A stretch of DNA of 61,300 bases from Glycomyces buryatensis. GTDB lineage: Bacteria > Actinomycetota > Actinomycetes > Mycobacteriales > Micromonosporaceae. Position numbers and translations under genes: made by a program. Numbering within the stretch: position 1 is the stretch's first letter; every line of letters begins with the position of its first letter. Below the pieces are notes generated by a model. The model did no database searches. It had not been told where the DNA came from and was given only the letters and a program-made list of their open reading frames with translations. The stretch covers positions 1 through 61,300 of the forward strand of contig NZ_STGY01000061.1 in assembly GCF_004912275.1 (NCBI RefSeq), written 5' to 3'. Positions 16,668-24,631 of this stretch are shown here, piece by piece.

Positions 16668-19600
16668 TCAGTTCAGCACGACCACCGTCCGCCCCGCGGG
16701 CCGTTCTCCCGCGAAGTACCGCAACGCCGCGAGATAGCGGCCCTCAGCGTCCAGACCGGACCAGCTCGCGGTGACGGTGTGCTCGCCCGCCAGGTCGGCC
16801 TCGATCGACTCAGGATCCACGTGGAGGCCGGGCTCAGCGTCCCCTGGCAGGACCCAGGTGTGCACCGTCGCGTCGACCCGCTCGGTCGGCGCGTCCCACG
16901 CGTGGACGAAGACCTGGTACGTGCGGCCCGGTTCCAGGTCGATCTGCTCGTCGGATCCCTCCTCGAACGGTGCGTCCGCGAGTTCGAGCGTCCCGTCGTC
17001 GAGCTGTTCGTAGACGATGAGGTCCAGGTCGGTCCCCTCCTCGTACTCCTCGCCGACGACCGCGACCCTGCCCATGGCGCCGTCGGCCGGCACGGCGAGC
17101 TCGAAGGACGCGGTCGCCTCGCCCTCGCTCGGATCGTCCACCGGGAAGTCGGTCTCGCCCGCACTCGCGAGATCGAACTGTTCGACCTGCGAAGCGATCG
17201 GGCCGGACGCGGCGATGTCGAGCGTCCCTTCGAACCCGGTGCGCAAGTCGATCTCGACGGCACCCTCCGAGCCGCTGCCGAGGACCTCGTGGGGCGCGAC
17301 GACATCCACGGCTCGCACCGTGATCGGGCTGCGGACCTCGTGGCCGTGCTGGTCGCTCCAAGTCAGCGCGCCGAAGGACCATTCGCCGGCCGCGGCGTCG
17401 GTGCGGGTGACCGTGACGGTGAACGTCTCCGACTTTCCGGGGTCGATGCCCAGCGACTGGCGGTCCACGCTCACCTCGAAACCGGCCGGGGCCTCGATAT
17501 TCGGAACGTAATCGGCGTACTCGTCACCCACATTGGTCACCGTCCGGGTGACCGTCTGCGAGCCGGGCACGCCGTCGACGGTGATCGAGGGATAGTTCAG
17601 GTCGCTCGCTTCGACGACGCCGAGTTCGGCCTCGCTGGAGGCGCAGGTCTCGCCGCCGTCGAGCTCCTGGAACTGGCCGACGGCGCAGCCGTAGGCGACC
17701 CAGTCCTCGGCGCCGGAGTCGTATACCAGGCCGGGATCGAACATGGACCGACCGTCCGCGTGCCCGGCGCCGAAGTCGAACGGCGTGGCGTCCTCGCCGC
17801 CGCGCTGGATCGGGCTGCCCTCGGTGTCGGTCTGGTATGCGGTGGTCATCAGCGCCGACTTGACCGCCATCGTCGACCAGTCGGGGTTGGCGGCCTTGAG
17901 CAGCGCGGCGAGCCCGGCGACGTGCGGACTGGACATGGAGGTGCCGCTCATGATGCCGAAGTCCTCGTCTCCGGCCAACGCGTCCGGGGTGTACCCGGCG
18001 AGGATCTGCACGCCGGGGGCGGAGAGGTCGGGCTTGAGGATGTTGCCGCCCGGCACACCGGTCGGACCGACCGAGGAGAAGGACGCCATCTCCGGCGCGG
18101 GGTGTTCGACCGACTCGAGCGGGTGCAGCGTCACGGTCGCCTCGTCGCCGCCGGAGGCGTACTCCTCCAGGGCGTCGCCGGCCTCGACGTCGATGTGCGC
18201 CGCGAGGATCGGATTCTCGGCGGGGTCGGCGCGGAGATCGTCCACCTCGGGGTCTTCGTTGTAGAGGATCATCGCCTCCCCGCCCGCATCGAGGACCTCT
18301 CGGCCCTTTTCATGGAAGTAGGCGCCACCACCGCGGGCGCAGGCGACCGCCCGGCCCGCCGCTGCGGCCTCGTCGAGGGTGCCCGCGAGGCAGCGCCTCG
18401 CGTCCTCGGGATCGGCTCCGTCGAGCGCCACCGCTTCGGCCATCACCAGGTCGAACTCCTTGTCCTGGCTGGCCCAGCCGCCGATAGTGCCGAACGGGAA
18501 GCTCTGGCCGTCGCCGAGGCTCAGCGAGCCTTCGACGGCCCGGCCGTGCGTGGAAGCGGCGACCGTGGTCACCCACGGGGCGGGGTGGGCCACGTTGCCC
18601 TCGTCGCTCGCGCCGCTGTTCCCGGCGGACGCCGCGACGAAGACGCCGGCGGCGGCGGCGTTGAACATCGCGATCGACATCGGGTCGTTCACGGTCTCCC
18701 GGCTGCCGCCGACGGAGAAGTTGATGACGTCGACGCCGTCGTTGACGGCGTCTTCGAAGGCCGCCACCGTATCCGAGGTCGGACAGCCGCCGCCGTCGAA
18801 GGGACTGCCCCAGCAGGCCTTGTAGAACGCCAGCCGGGACGCGGGCGCCAGGCCCGAGATCGTGCCGCGGGATTCGCCGTCCTGGACGAGGTCGGTCTCG
18901 GTTCCGGCGGCGGTGCTGCCGACGTGGGTGCCGTGCGACCAGTCGGACCGCGGCGACCTGGGGCCGTCGAAGCCCGCACCCCAGTCGGTGGTGTCGTACC
19001 AGCGGGCGCCGATCACCTTGTTGTTGCAGGTGACGTTGTTCGCGGGGTCCTCGTCCTCGCCCTCGACGCACTCGCCGCTCCACTTGGCGTCGATGACGTC
19101 CTGGTCGGGGCGGGGCTCGGGCAGGGCCGCGAACGATGGGTGCTCGGGCCAGAAGCCGTCGTCGACGACGGCGACCACAGTGCCCTCCCCGGCGTGCTCC
19201 CGGCCGCCGAACTCGGTCTCCCACGAGCCCTCCGAACCGGACAGTCCGAGGAAGTCGGGCGAGGTGTCCAGCTCGAGTGTCTGGACCGTGTTGGGGAAGA
19301 CGCCGGCGACGCGCTCGTCGGCGGCCAGCTCGGTGGCTTCGGCGGCGGACAGTGTGACGGCGACGCCGTTGAACACGGTGTCGTACTCGGCCACCGGTTC
19401 GGCCTCGGCTACCTCGGCGAGGACGGAGTCGCGGATCCCGGCCAGGTGCTCGCGGTACTCCTCGACCTCCCGGGCGTCCTGTTCGATGATCTCGCCTTCG
19501 GCGGGCGCGGTGCGTTCCAGGCCCGGCAGGCCTCCGTTGTAGACGGCGACCGGGTCGTCCGCGAACTGGACGATGTAGTCACCGCCCCTGAAGGACTGGG

Positions 19601-19736
19601 CCGGTGCCGGGTCGGCCGTCTGGGCTTGTGCGGGAACGGCGACGGCGGCGATGGCCATCGCGGTGGACGTCGCGACGAGGGCCGCGGCTCTGCGCCGCCG
19701 GCGGTCGGCGGTGCGGGGTGGACGTGACGGTTCCAC
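16668..19736 (-). CDS. Secreted subtilisin-like (S8) serine protease with inhibitor I9, PA and Fn3-like domains
   Basis: About 1,022 residues with GTG at 19736 preceded by AAAGGAAG; the frame is open further upstream without a better start. A signal peptide with an RRRRR n-region and an ALVATSTAMAIAAVAV core is followed by AQA. An I9-type propeptide follows (YIVQFADDP onward, to about 140). The catalytic triad is visible: Asp in VVAVVDDGFWPEHPSF (about 190), His in DWSHGTHVGS (about 268) and Ser in MSGTSMSSPHVAG (about 600). A protease-associated (PA) insert lies between His and Ser. The region after 680 is the S8 Fn3-like C-terminal domain (ITVDGVPGSQTVTRTVTNVG). It is most likely an exported, self-processing protease for nutrition or development. 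It is divergent from an XRE regulator gene. Confidence 0.93.
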   Translation of the reverse strand: MEPSRPPRTADRRRRRAAALVATSTAMAIAAVAVPAQAQTADPAPAQSFRGGDYIVQFADDPVAVYNGGLPGLERTAPAEGEIIEQDAREVEEYREHLAGIRDSVLAEVAEAEPVAEYDTVFNGVAVTLSAAEATELAADERVAGVFPNTVQTLELDTSPDFLGLSGSEGSWETEFGGREHAGEGTVVAVVDDGFWPEHPSFAALPEPRPDQDVIDAKWSGECVEGEDEDPANNVTCNNKVIGARWYDTTDWGAGFDGPRSPRSDWSHGTHVGSTAAGTETDLVQDGESRGTISGLAPASRLAFYKACWGSPFDGGGCPTSDTVAAFEDAVNDGVDVINFSVGGSRETVNDPMSIAMFNAAAAGVFVAASAGNSGASDEGNVAHPAPWVTTVAASTHGRAVEGSLSLGDGQSFPFGTIGGWASQDKEFDLVMAEAVALDGADPEDARRCLAGTLDEAAAAGRAVACARGGGAYFHEKGREVLDAGGEAMILYNEDPEVDDLRADPAENPILAAHIDVEAGDALEEYASGGDEATVTLHPLESVEHPAPEMASFSSVGPTGVPGGNILKPDLSAPGVQILAGYTPDALAGDEDFGIMSGTSMSSPHVAGLAALLKAANPDWSTMAVKSALMTTAYQTDTEGSPIQRGGEDATPFDFGAGHADGRSMFDPGLVYDSGAEDWVAYGCAVGQFQELDGGETCASSEAELGVVEASDLNYPSITVDGVPGSQTVTRTVTNVGDEYADYVPNIEAPAGFEVSVDRQSLGIDPGKSETFTVTVTRTDAAAGEWSFGALTWSDQHGHEVRSPITVRAVDVVAPHEVLGSGSEGAVEIDLRTGFEGTLDIAASGPIASQVEQFDLASAGETDFPVDDPSEGEATASFELAVPADGAMGRVAVVGEEYEEGTDLDLIVYEQLDDGTLELADAPFEEGSDEQIDLEPGRTYQVFVHAWDAPTERVDATVHTWVLPGDAEPGLHVDPESIEADLAGEHTVTASWSGLDAEGRYLAALRYFAGERPAGRTVVVLN

Positions 19737-20133
19737 TGGGAGTCTTCCTTTCAGGGGGGAGTGTTCGAGCGGCGGGGATCGCGCTGAGTCGGAATGGATT
19801 TGGTCGGAGCGCGCCCGCTGCTGGGGAGCGGGCACGCTCCGACTGGCGCGGCCAACCCAATACCGCGCCGTTGGGGGAGTGGTCATTCAGTCGGGCCCGG
19901 TCGGTGCCGTGCGGGCCGATCCTGAGGAACGGGAATGGCAACGGGGAGAAGCCATCCCATGACAGTTCCCCTAAACAGGATGTTCGACTTATAAGAGCTG
20001 GAACCTTCCTGAAGCGGGAACAGTTCGACAATATGATTGCTTGAAGCGACAACCATCGTCAATACGAACAAGGCTCGCAGGGGGGCCGGGTCTCGGTCCC
20101 CCAAGCAGTCGGGGCGCGTGTTAAGAAAGTGGC
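19737..20133. other. Divergent intergenic region between subtilase and XRE regulator
   Basis: 397 bp with no protein-like frame. It contains the ribosome site of the subtilase gene, an AT-richer stretch at about 19960-20070 that may hold the promoters of both genes, and the short leader of the XRE gene. No clear operator is seen. Confidence 0.4.
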
Positions 20134-21030
20134 ATGGCAGGAGTGCGGCAGGGCATGGGCACGGAACTGGGGCAGTTCCTGCGCGCGTGGCGGGAGAAGA
20201 CCTCCCCCGAAGACGTCGGTCTGGCGGCGGGCCCCGGCGTGCGGCGCACTCCCGGGTTGCGCCGCGAGGAGATCGCGATGCTCGCCGGGGTCAGCACCGG
20301 CTACTACCGACGCCTCGAGCGAGGCACGGAGACCCGCCCGAGCCCACAGGTGGCCAATGCGCTGGCACGGGCCCTGCGCCTGAACGAGGCCGAACTCCGC
20401 CACCTGCGGATATTGGTGGCGCGCGCCGACTGTCGGGTCGCGTCGAAGGTCACGCCGAACCGCTCCGTGCCGCCGGGCATCGAATTGATGCTCGAGAGCC
20501 TGCGGCCGTACCCCGCCGTGGTGACCAGCCGCAGCTACGACCTGCTGGCCGCCAACCCGAGCGGGATGCGGATGCTGGACGGCATCGAGGACCTGCCTCC
20601 CGAGAAGCGCAACCTCGCCCGAGCCCTGTTCCTGCAACCGGTCGCCCGGAAGCGCTGCGGCGACTGGGAGATCATGGCGCGCGGCTGCGTCGTCCGCCTC
20701 CGGAGGCTGGCCGCGACCGAGCCCCCCGCTCCGGACCATTCCGGACTGGTTCGCGAGCTGCGGGCCCTGAGCCGGGAGTTCGCCGAGCTCTGGGACCGCT
20801 ACGAAGTGGAGGAACCCGTTTACGGCGAGAGGAACTTCCATCACCCCGAGATCGGCGAGGTCAAAATGGGGTTCCAGGCCATGGAGATCCAAGGGACCCC
20901 AGGGCACCGGCTGCTCTACTGCTTCGCCGTCCCCGGCAGCCCCGAGCACGAGGCGCTGCTGCGGCTCGACGGGAACATTCCGGCCGCCCGCCATTCGTTC
21001 GCGGCCGAGCAGAGTGAGACGGCCGTCTGA
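20134..21030 (+). CDS. XRE-family regulator with MmyB-like ligand-binding domain
   Basis: A 298-residue protein. Residues 10-85 are a helix-turn-helix of the type common in actinobacteria (GQFLRAWREKTSPEDVGL, then RREEIAMLAGVSTGYYRRLE and SPQVANALARALRL). The remainder matches the MmyB-like/PAS-type ligand-binding domain, with conserved AANPSGMRML, ELRALSREFAELWDRYEV, and a C-terminal HPEIGEVKM and YCFAVPGSPE pattern. Members often control adjacent genes in response to small hydrophobic ligands. It is divergent from the secreted protease gene, its most plausible target. Confidence 0.88.
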   Translation: MAGVRQGMGTELGQFLRAWREKTSPEDVGLAAGPGVRRTPGLRREEIAMLAGVSTGYYRRLERGTETRPSPQVANALARALRLNEAELRHLRILVARADCRVASKVTPNRSVPPGIELMLESLRPYPAVVTSRSYDLLAANPSGMRMLDGIEDLPPEKRNLARALFLQPVARKRCGDWEIMARGCVVRLRRLAATEPPAPDHSGLVRELRALSREFAELWDRYEVEEPVYGERNFHHPEIGEVKMGFQAMEIQGTPGHRLLYCFAVPGSPEHEALLRLDGNIPAARHSFAAEQSETAV

Positions 21031-21108
21031 GGTGGCAGTGGAGCTGGAACCGGGGGGCTACCCTGATCCGCGTGTGCCCCCCTTTTGCTTGCCCGAGAAG
21101 GAACCGGA

Positions 21109-21579
21109 TTGTCCAGAAGAATGACGGTCGCGGTCGTGGCGGGGCTGCTGCTCGCTGCGACGCTCCTCACCGGCTGCGGAATCGTCCCCGGCACCAGCGG
21201 CTGCGAGGCCGCCACCGTTGAAGTCACCGAGGTGAGCGCCGAATCCGGGACCGAGCCGATCGCGCTCACCGCCAGGCTCACTTCGGACGGTGCGTCCGTC
21301 GAGGGGGCCGAGATCGCGTTCTACCTCATTCGCAGTCGTGATGGGGAGGACCAGGCGCCGGAGTACGCCGGATCCGGCATCACCGACGCCGAAGGCCTCG
21401 CCGAACGCCGCTACGAAGGCGGCTCGCAGGACATCCTCGCGGCCACCAGCGAAACGCTTGAGGCCTACACCGCCGAATACACCACCGACGGGACCGTCGA
21501 CGGCACCCGCTACTGCGGGGCCGACAGCGACCGCGCCGCCATCGATGTGCCATGCGCCGGTTTCGGCTGCCGCTGGTGA
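21109..21579 (+). CDS. Hypothetical lipoprotein with Ig-like domain
   Basis: About 156 residues. TTG at 21109 has GAAGGA 8 nt upstream; ATG at 21121 is the alternative. The hydrophobic signal MTVAVVAGLLLAATLL is followed by the lipobox LLTGCG, so it is probably a lipid-anchored surface protein. The mature part has a Big/Ig-like flavour (PIALTARLTSDGASVEGAEI, then GITDAEGLAERRYEGG). It contains a C-terminal CAGFGCRW, and the cysteines may be disulfide-bonded. No function is assigned. Confidence 0.7.
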   Translation: MSRRMTVAVVAGLLLAATLLTGCGIVPGTSGCEAATVEVTEVSAESGTEPIALTARLTSDGASVEGAEIAFYLIRSRDGEDQAPEYAGSGITDAEGLAERRYEGGSQDILAATSETLEAYTAEYTTDGTVDGTRYCGADSDRAAIDVPCAGFGCRW

Positions 21580-21610
21580 TCCCGGATCGTCATTGCGGCC
21601 GGGCGAGGCT

Positions 21611-21636
21611 CCGCCCGAGTCGATGGACTCGGGCGG
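21611..21636. terminator. Stem-loop between convergent genes
   Basis: CCGCCCGAGT pairs with ACTCGGGCGG around the loop CGATGG, followed by ATCTTCTCT on the plus strand. It separates the lipoprotein gene from the DUF4097 gene. Confidence 0.75.
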
Positions 21637-21670
21637 ATCTTCTCTCGTCACGGGGGCACTCCCGCGGATG

Positions 21671-22465
21671 TCAAGGGGCGTATTGGATCCGCAGGTCGCC
21701 GATGCGGGTTTCGACGGTGATGGTGTAGTCGGCCTCGGCGGCGGGCACGGTGTCGATGTCGATGGCGCTGTCTCCGATACCGGTGTCGGCGTCCACGTGG
21801 TAGGTCATCCCGTCGGCGGGGACGGTGACGACGATCGAGCCCACATCGGAGCCCGCCTCGATGTCGCTCAGCACCTCGGCGAAGGACAGACCGATGCCGC
21901 CGGCGCTCGTCTCCACTGTGGTGTCGGTCGAGCGCAGGCCGCGGGCGTCGATGTCGCCCATGCCGGTCCGCAGGTCCACGACGCCGTCGAGACCCGTCGC
22001 GCTCACGTTGCCGAACGAGGTGCGGACCTCGGCCGCGGCGCCGGGCGGCAGGGCGATCTCGTAGTCGACCGCGCAGGACTCGGGCCTGTCCCGGAGCCAC
22101 CCGCCCGACCCGCAGTCCGCCCGCGCCTCGAAGGTCCCGTCGGCCCGCCACTGCTCTGGGGTCTCGGGTTCGGTGCCCTGCCAGGTGGTCTCGCGCGACA
22201 CTTCCAAGTCCGGGCCGGTGCTCGCGTTCAGGTTCACCTGTCCGACTTCGACATCGATCTGGACGCCCGAGACCGGGGCGGCGTACACCGCCGCGTCGCC
22301 CTCGCTGCGCTCCGGGGTGAGGGCGGACCAGATCTTGCCCCCGGCGGCGGCCACGGCCAGCAGCATGACCACTCCGGTGGCGATGCCGCCTACGATCAAC
22401 CAGGCCCGGCGCCGGGCCGGTGCGGGGGTCGCCTTGTCCCCGGGACTGCTCTGCACGGTGGTCAT
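21671..22465 (-). CDS. Membrane-anchored DUF4097 (putative adhesin-like beta-repeat) protein
   Basis: A 264-residue protein. A short basic cytosolic tail (ARRR) precedes one transmembrane helix (AWLIVGGIATGVVMLLAVAA). The outside domain is built of repeating beta-strands with the DUF4097 signature of recurring G-N/D-I-x-V patterns (SFGNVSATGLDGVVDLRTG, MGDIDARGL, DVGSIVVTVPADG, RIGDLRIQYAP). It is third in the histidine kinase, response regulator, DUF4097 operon, starting 3 nt after the regulator stop. A role in sensing or limiting the envelope stress handled by the divergent ABC transporter is an inference. A second DUF4097 protein, without a TM helix, is encoded at 35305-36087. Confidence 0.8.
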   Translation of the reverse strand: MTTVQSSPGDKATPAPARRRAWLIVGGIATGVVMLLAVAAAGGKIWSALTPERSEGDAAVYAAPVSGVQIDVEVGQVNLNASTGPDLEVSRETTWQGTEPETPEQWRADGTFEARADCGSGGWLRDRPESCAVDYEIALPPGAAAEVRTSFGNVSATGLDGVVDLRTGMGDIDARGLRSTDTTVETSAGGIGLSFAEVLSDIEAGSDVGSIVVTVPADGMTYHVDADTGIGDSAIDIDTVPAAEADYTITVETRIGDLRIQYAP

Positions 22466-22468
22466 CGT

Positions 22469-23122
22469 TCAGTCCTCTCCGCTCGCGCGCAGGTACTTGA
22501 GGATGGCGAGCACCCGGCGGTTGTGTATGTCTCTGCGCGGAAGGCCGAGCTTGGTGAACATGCTGTTGATGTGCTTTGAGATGGAGCCGTCGCTGAGGAA
22601 CAGCGTCGCTCCGATGGCGCTGTTGGAATGGCCCTCGGCCATGAGCGCCAGTACTTCCCGCTCGCGCGGGGTGAGCCGATCGAGCTCGTCTCCCTGGCGG
22701 CGCACCAGCAGTTGCGAGACGACCTCCGGGTCGAGGGCGGTGCCGCCCCCGGCCACGCGTTCGACGGCGTCCAGGAACTCCCTGACGTCGGCCACGCGGT
22801 CCTTGAGCAGGTAGCCGATACCGCGGGGCCGCCCGGTCAGCAGCTCGGTCACGTAGCGCTCCTCGACGTACTGGGAGAGCATGAGAATCGGCAGGTCGGG
22901 GTGAGTGCGGCGCAGCACCAGCGCGGCGCGCAGGCCCTCGTCGCTCTGGTCGGGCGGCATGCGCACGTCGGCGACCACGAGGTCCGGGCAGTCGCGCTCG
23001 ACCGAGCGCAGCAGCTGCTCGGCGTCCCCGACGGTGTCGATCACCGCGAAGCCGCCGACCTCCATGAGCCGGGCCAGGCCCTCCCGCAGCAGGACCGAGT
23101 CCTCGGCGATCACGACGCGCAT
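22469..23122 (-). CDS. NarL/LuxR-type response regulator
   Basis: 217 residues. The receiver domain has the acidic pair (IAEDS), the phospho-acceptor Asp in LVVADVRMPP (about D52) and Lys in YLLKDR. The LuxR-type helix-turn-helix lies at about 150-210 (LTPREREVLALMAEGHSN, then DGSISKHINSMFTKLGL). Its 5' end overlaps the kinase gene by 13 nt, as usual for cognate pairs. The probable target is the promoter of the divergent ABC transporter, which carries the dyads at 24407-24472. Confidence 0.94.
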   Translation of the reverse strand: MRVVIAEDSVLLREGLARLMEVGGFAVIDTVGDAEQLLRSVERDCPDLVVADVRMPPDQSDEGLRAALVLRRTHPDLPILMLSQYVEERYVTELLTGRPRGIGYLLKDRVADVREFLDAVERVAGGGTALDPEVVSQLLVRRQGDELDRLTPREREVLALMAEGHSNSAIGATLFLSDGSISKHINSMFTKLGLPRRDIHNRRVLAILKYLRASGED

Positions 23123-24348
23123 GGCAACTCCACTTCAATGCTGGTCGGCCCGCCGACCGGGCTGGTGAGACGGAAGTTCCCGTCGACCGAGCGCACCCGG
23201 TCGGCCAGGCCCCGCAGTCCGGTGCCGCGGTCGGGATCGGCTCCGCCGGAGCCGTTGTCGACGATGTGGAGGCGCAGCAGCGCCGGTTCCAGCGAGACCT
23301 CGATGGCGGCCCGGGTGGCCTCGGCGTGCTTGGCGACATTGGTGAGCGACTCGCACGCCACGAAGTAGGCCACGGCCTCGATGTCGCGGGGCACCCGGCG
23401 GTCCATGACGACCTTGACGCGCACCGGGATCGGGGACCTGGCCGCGACCGCCGACAGGGCCGCGTCGAGCCCGCGGTCCTCCAGGATCGCCGGGTGCAGG
23501 CCCCGCACCAGGTCTCGCAGTTCGGCCAGCACCTGTTTGGACTCCTCGTGCGCCCTGGCGAGCGCCCGATCGGCGTCCTCCGACAGGTCGGGAATGGTCG
23601 CGCGGGCGATGCCGAGATCGACGGCCAGCGCGGTGATGCGCTGCTGGGCGCCGTCGTGGAGGTCGCGCTCGATGCGGCGGCGCTCGGCGTCGGCGGCGTC
23701 CACTGTGGCGCTGCGGCTGGCGGTCAGGTCGGTGATCCGCCGCTCCTGCTCCTCGCTGCGGAGGACGCCGAGCATCCGGCTCGCCGCCAGAGCGTCGAGC
23801 GCGGCGAGTCCCCGCGTGGTCCAGGGGGCCGCGAGCACCAGGGCGATGCCGAAGCCGCACAGGACATACGGATGCGCGAACTCGTTCCCCTCGCCCAGGT
23901 ACAGCGGCGCCGCAATGAGCGCCAGTCCGAACGCCCAGGCGGCGACGGCGAGCCATGCGGCGCCGTAACCGAAGAAGACCGCGAAGACGTGGTAGCCGAA
24001 CCGGACCCAGGTTCTGCGTTCCCCCAATCGCCTCACGAGCACTTGCGGATTGACGGTGAAGGGGACCGAGGAGGGCTCGGTGGGCAGGTCGAGGGAGAGG
24101 AATGCCCGGTGGCGCGACCGCTGGAGGGCGGTGAGCGCACCGCCGAGCTTCAAAATGAGCGCGCAGCCCACGAGCGGAAGTATGACGGTGGGCGCCCCGA
24201 ACAGGGTCAAGATCAGCAGGAGCAGCAGTGTGAGACCGCTGGCGAAACCGATGATCCCGCCCGATACCAGGTGGGCGAGCGCCCGCCAGGTCGCCGGCGC
24301 CCAGAGCGCCTTGACCAATGCGGAGGGTGCACCGGAAACGGAGTCCAT
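23110..24348 (-). CDS. Two-component sensor histidine kinase (HisKA_3/NarL-partner type)
   Basis: 412 residues from ATG at 24348; the open frame extends to 24531 but that part is not protein-like and overlaps the promoter region. The N-terminal half has about four to five membrane helices with little extracellular sequence, so it resembles intramembrane-sensing kinases. The dimerisation/phospho-acceptor segment is ERRRIERDLHDGAQQRI, with the His at about 230. The ATPase domain has the N-box ESLTNVAKHAEA and the G-box NGSGGADPDRGTGLRGLADR. No strong ribosome site is seen, so the transcript may be leaderless. The pairing with an FtsX-type ABC transporter is typical of peptide-antibiotic or envelope-stress sensing. 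Confidence 0.92.
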   Translation of the reverse strand: MDSVSGAPSALVKALWAPATWRALAHLVSGGIIGFASGLTLLLLLILTLFGAPTVILPLVGCALILKLGGALTALQRSRHRAFLSLDLPTEPSSVPFTVNPQVLVRRLGERRTWVRFGYHVFAVFFGYGAAWLAVAAWAFGLALIAAPLYLGEGNEFAHPYVLCGFGIALVLAAPWTTRGLAALDALAASRMLGVLRSEEQERRITDLTASRSATVDAADAERRRIERDLHDGAQQRITALAVDLGIARATIPDLSEDADRALARAHEESKQVLAELRDLVRGLHPAILEDRGLDAALSAVAARSPIPVRVKVVMDRRVPRDIEAVAYFVACESLTNVAKHAEATRAAIEVSLEPALLRLHIVDNGSGGADPDRGTGLRGLADRVRSVDGNFRLTSPVGGPTSIEVELPCAS

Positions 24349-24406
24349 GTGGGAACTGTAGTTCCGCCCGGTATCCGGCCGCATCAGCGCTGTCTGCCGA
24401 TGCCGG

Positions 24407-24472
24407 GGTGAGGTTATCTCCACCCCGTTGCCGCCGTGGATACCTCGGCCCTGGGGTAGAGACAACCTCACC
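24407..24472. promoter_or_regulatory. 20-bp inverted repeat pair, probable response-regulator operator
   Basis: The arm at 24407-24426 (GGTGAGGTT followed by ATCTCCACCCC) is matched in inverted orientation by the arm at 24453-24472 (GGGGTAGAGACAACCTCACC), with 3 mismatches in 20 and a 26-bp spacer. Each arm is itself an imperfect dyad (GGTG ... CACC). The element lies between the kinase gene and the divergent ABC transporter gene, a logical site for the LuxR-type regulator. Confidence 0.55.
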
Positions 24473-24631
24473 ACCGGATTGGAGGTTAAGACCGATGCGG
24501 TGGCACTCGACCGAAAATACCGTTGCGTCATGCGGCGGGAAGCAGAACCTGCTCACCCGTGCCCCTCCGGCCGGCACCTCGAGCTCGCAACGCTCGACCT
24601 CCCGGCGGATTCACGCGATTCGGAGATTGGT

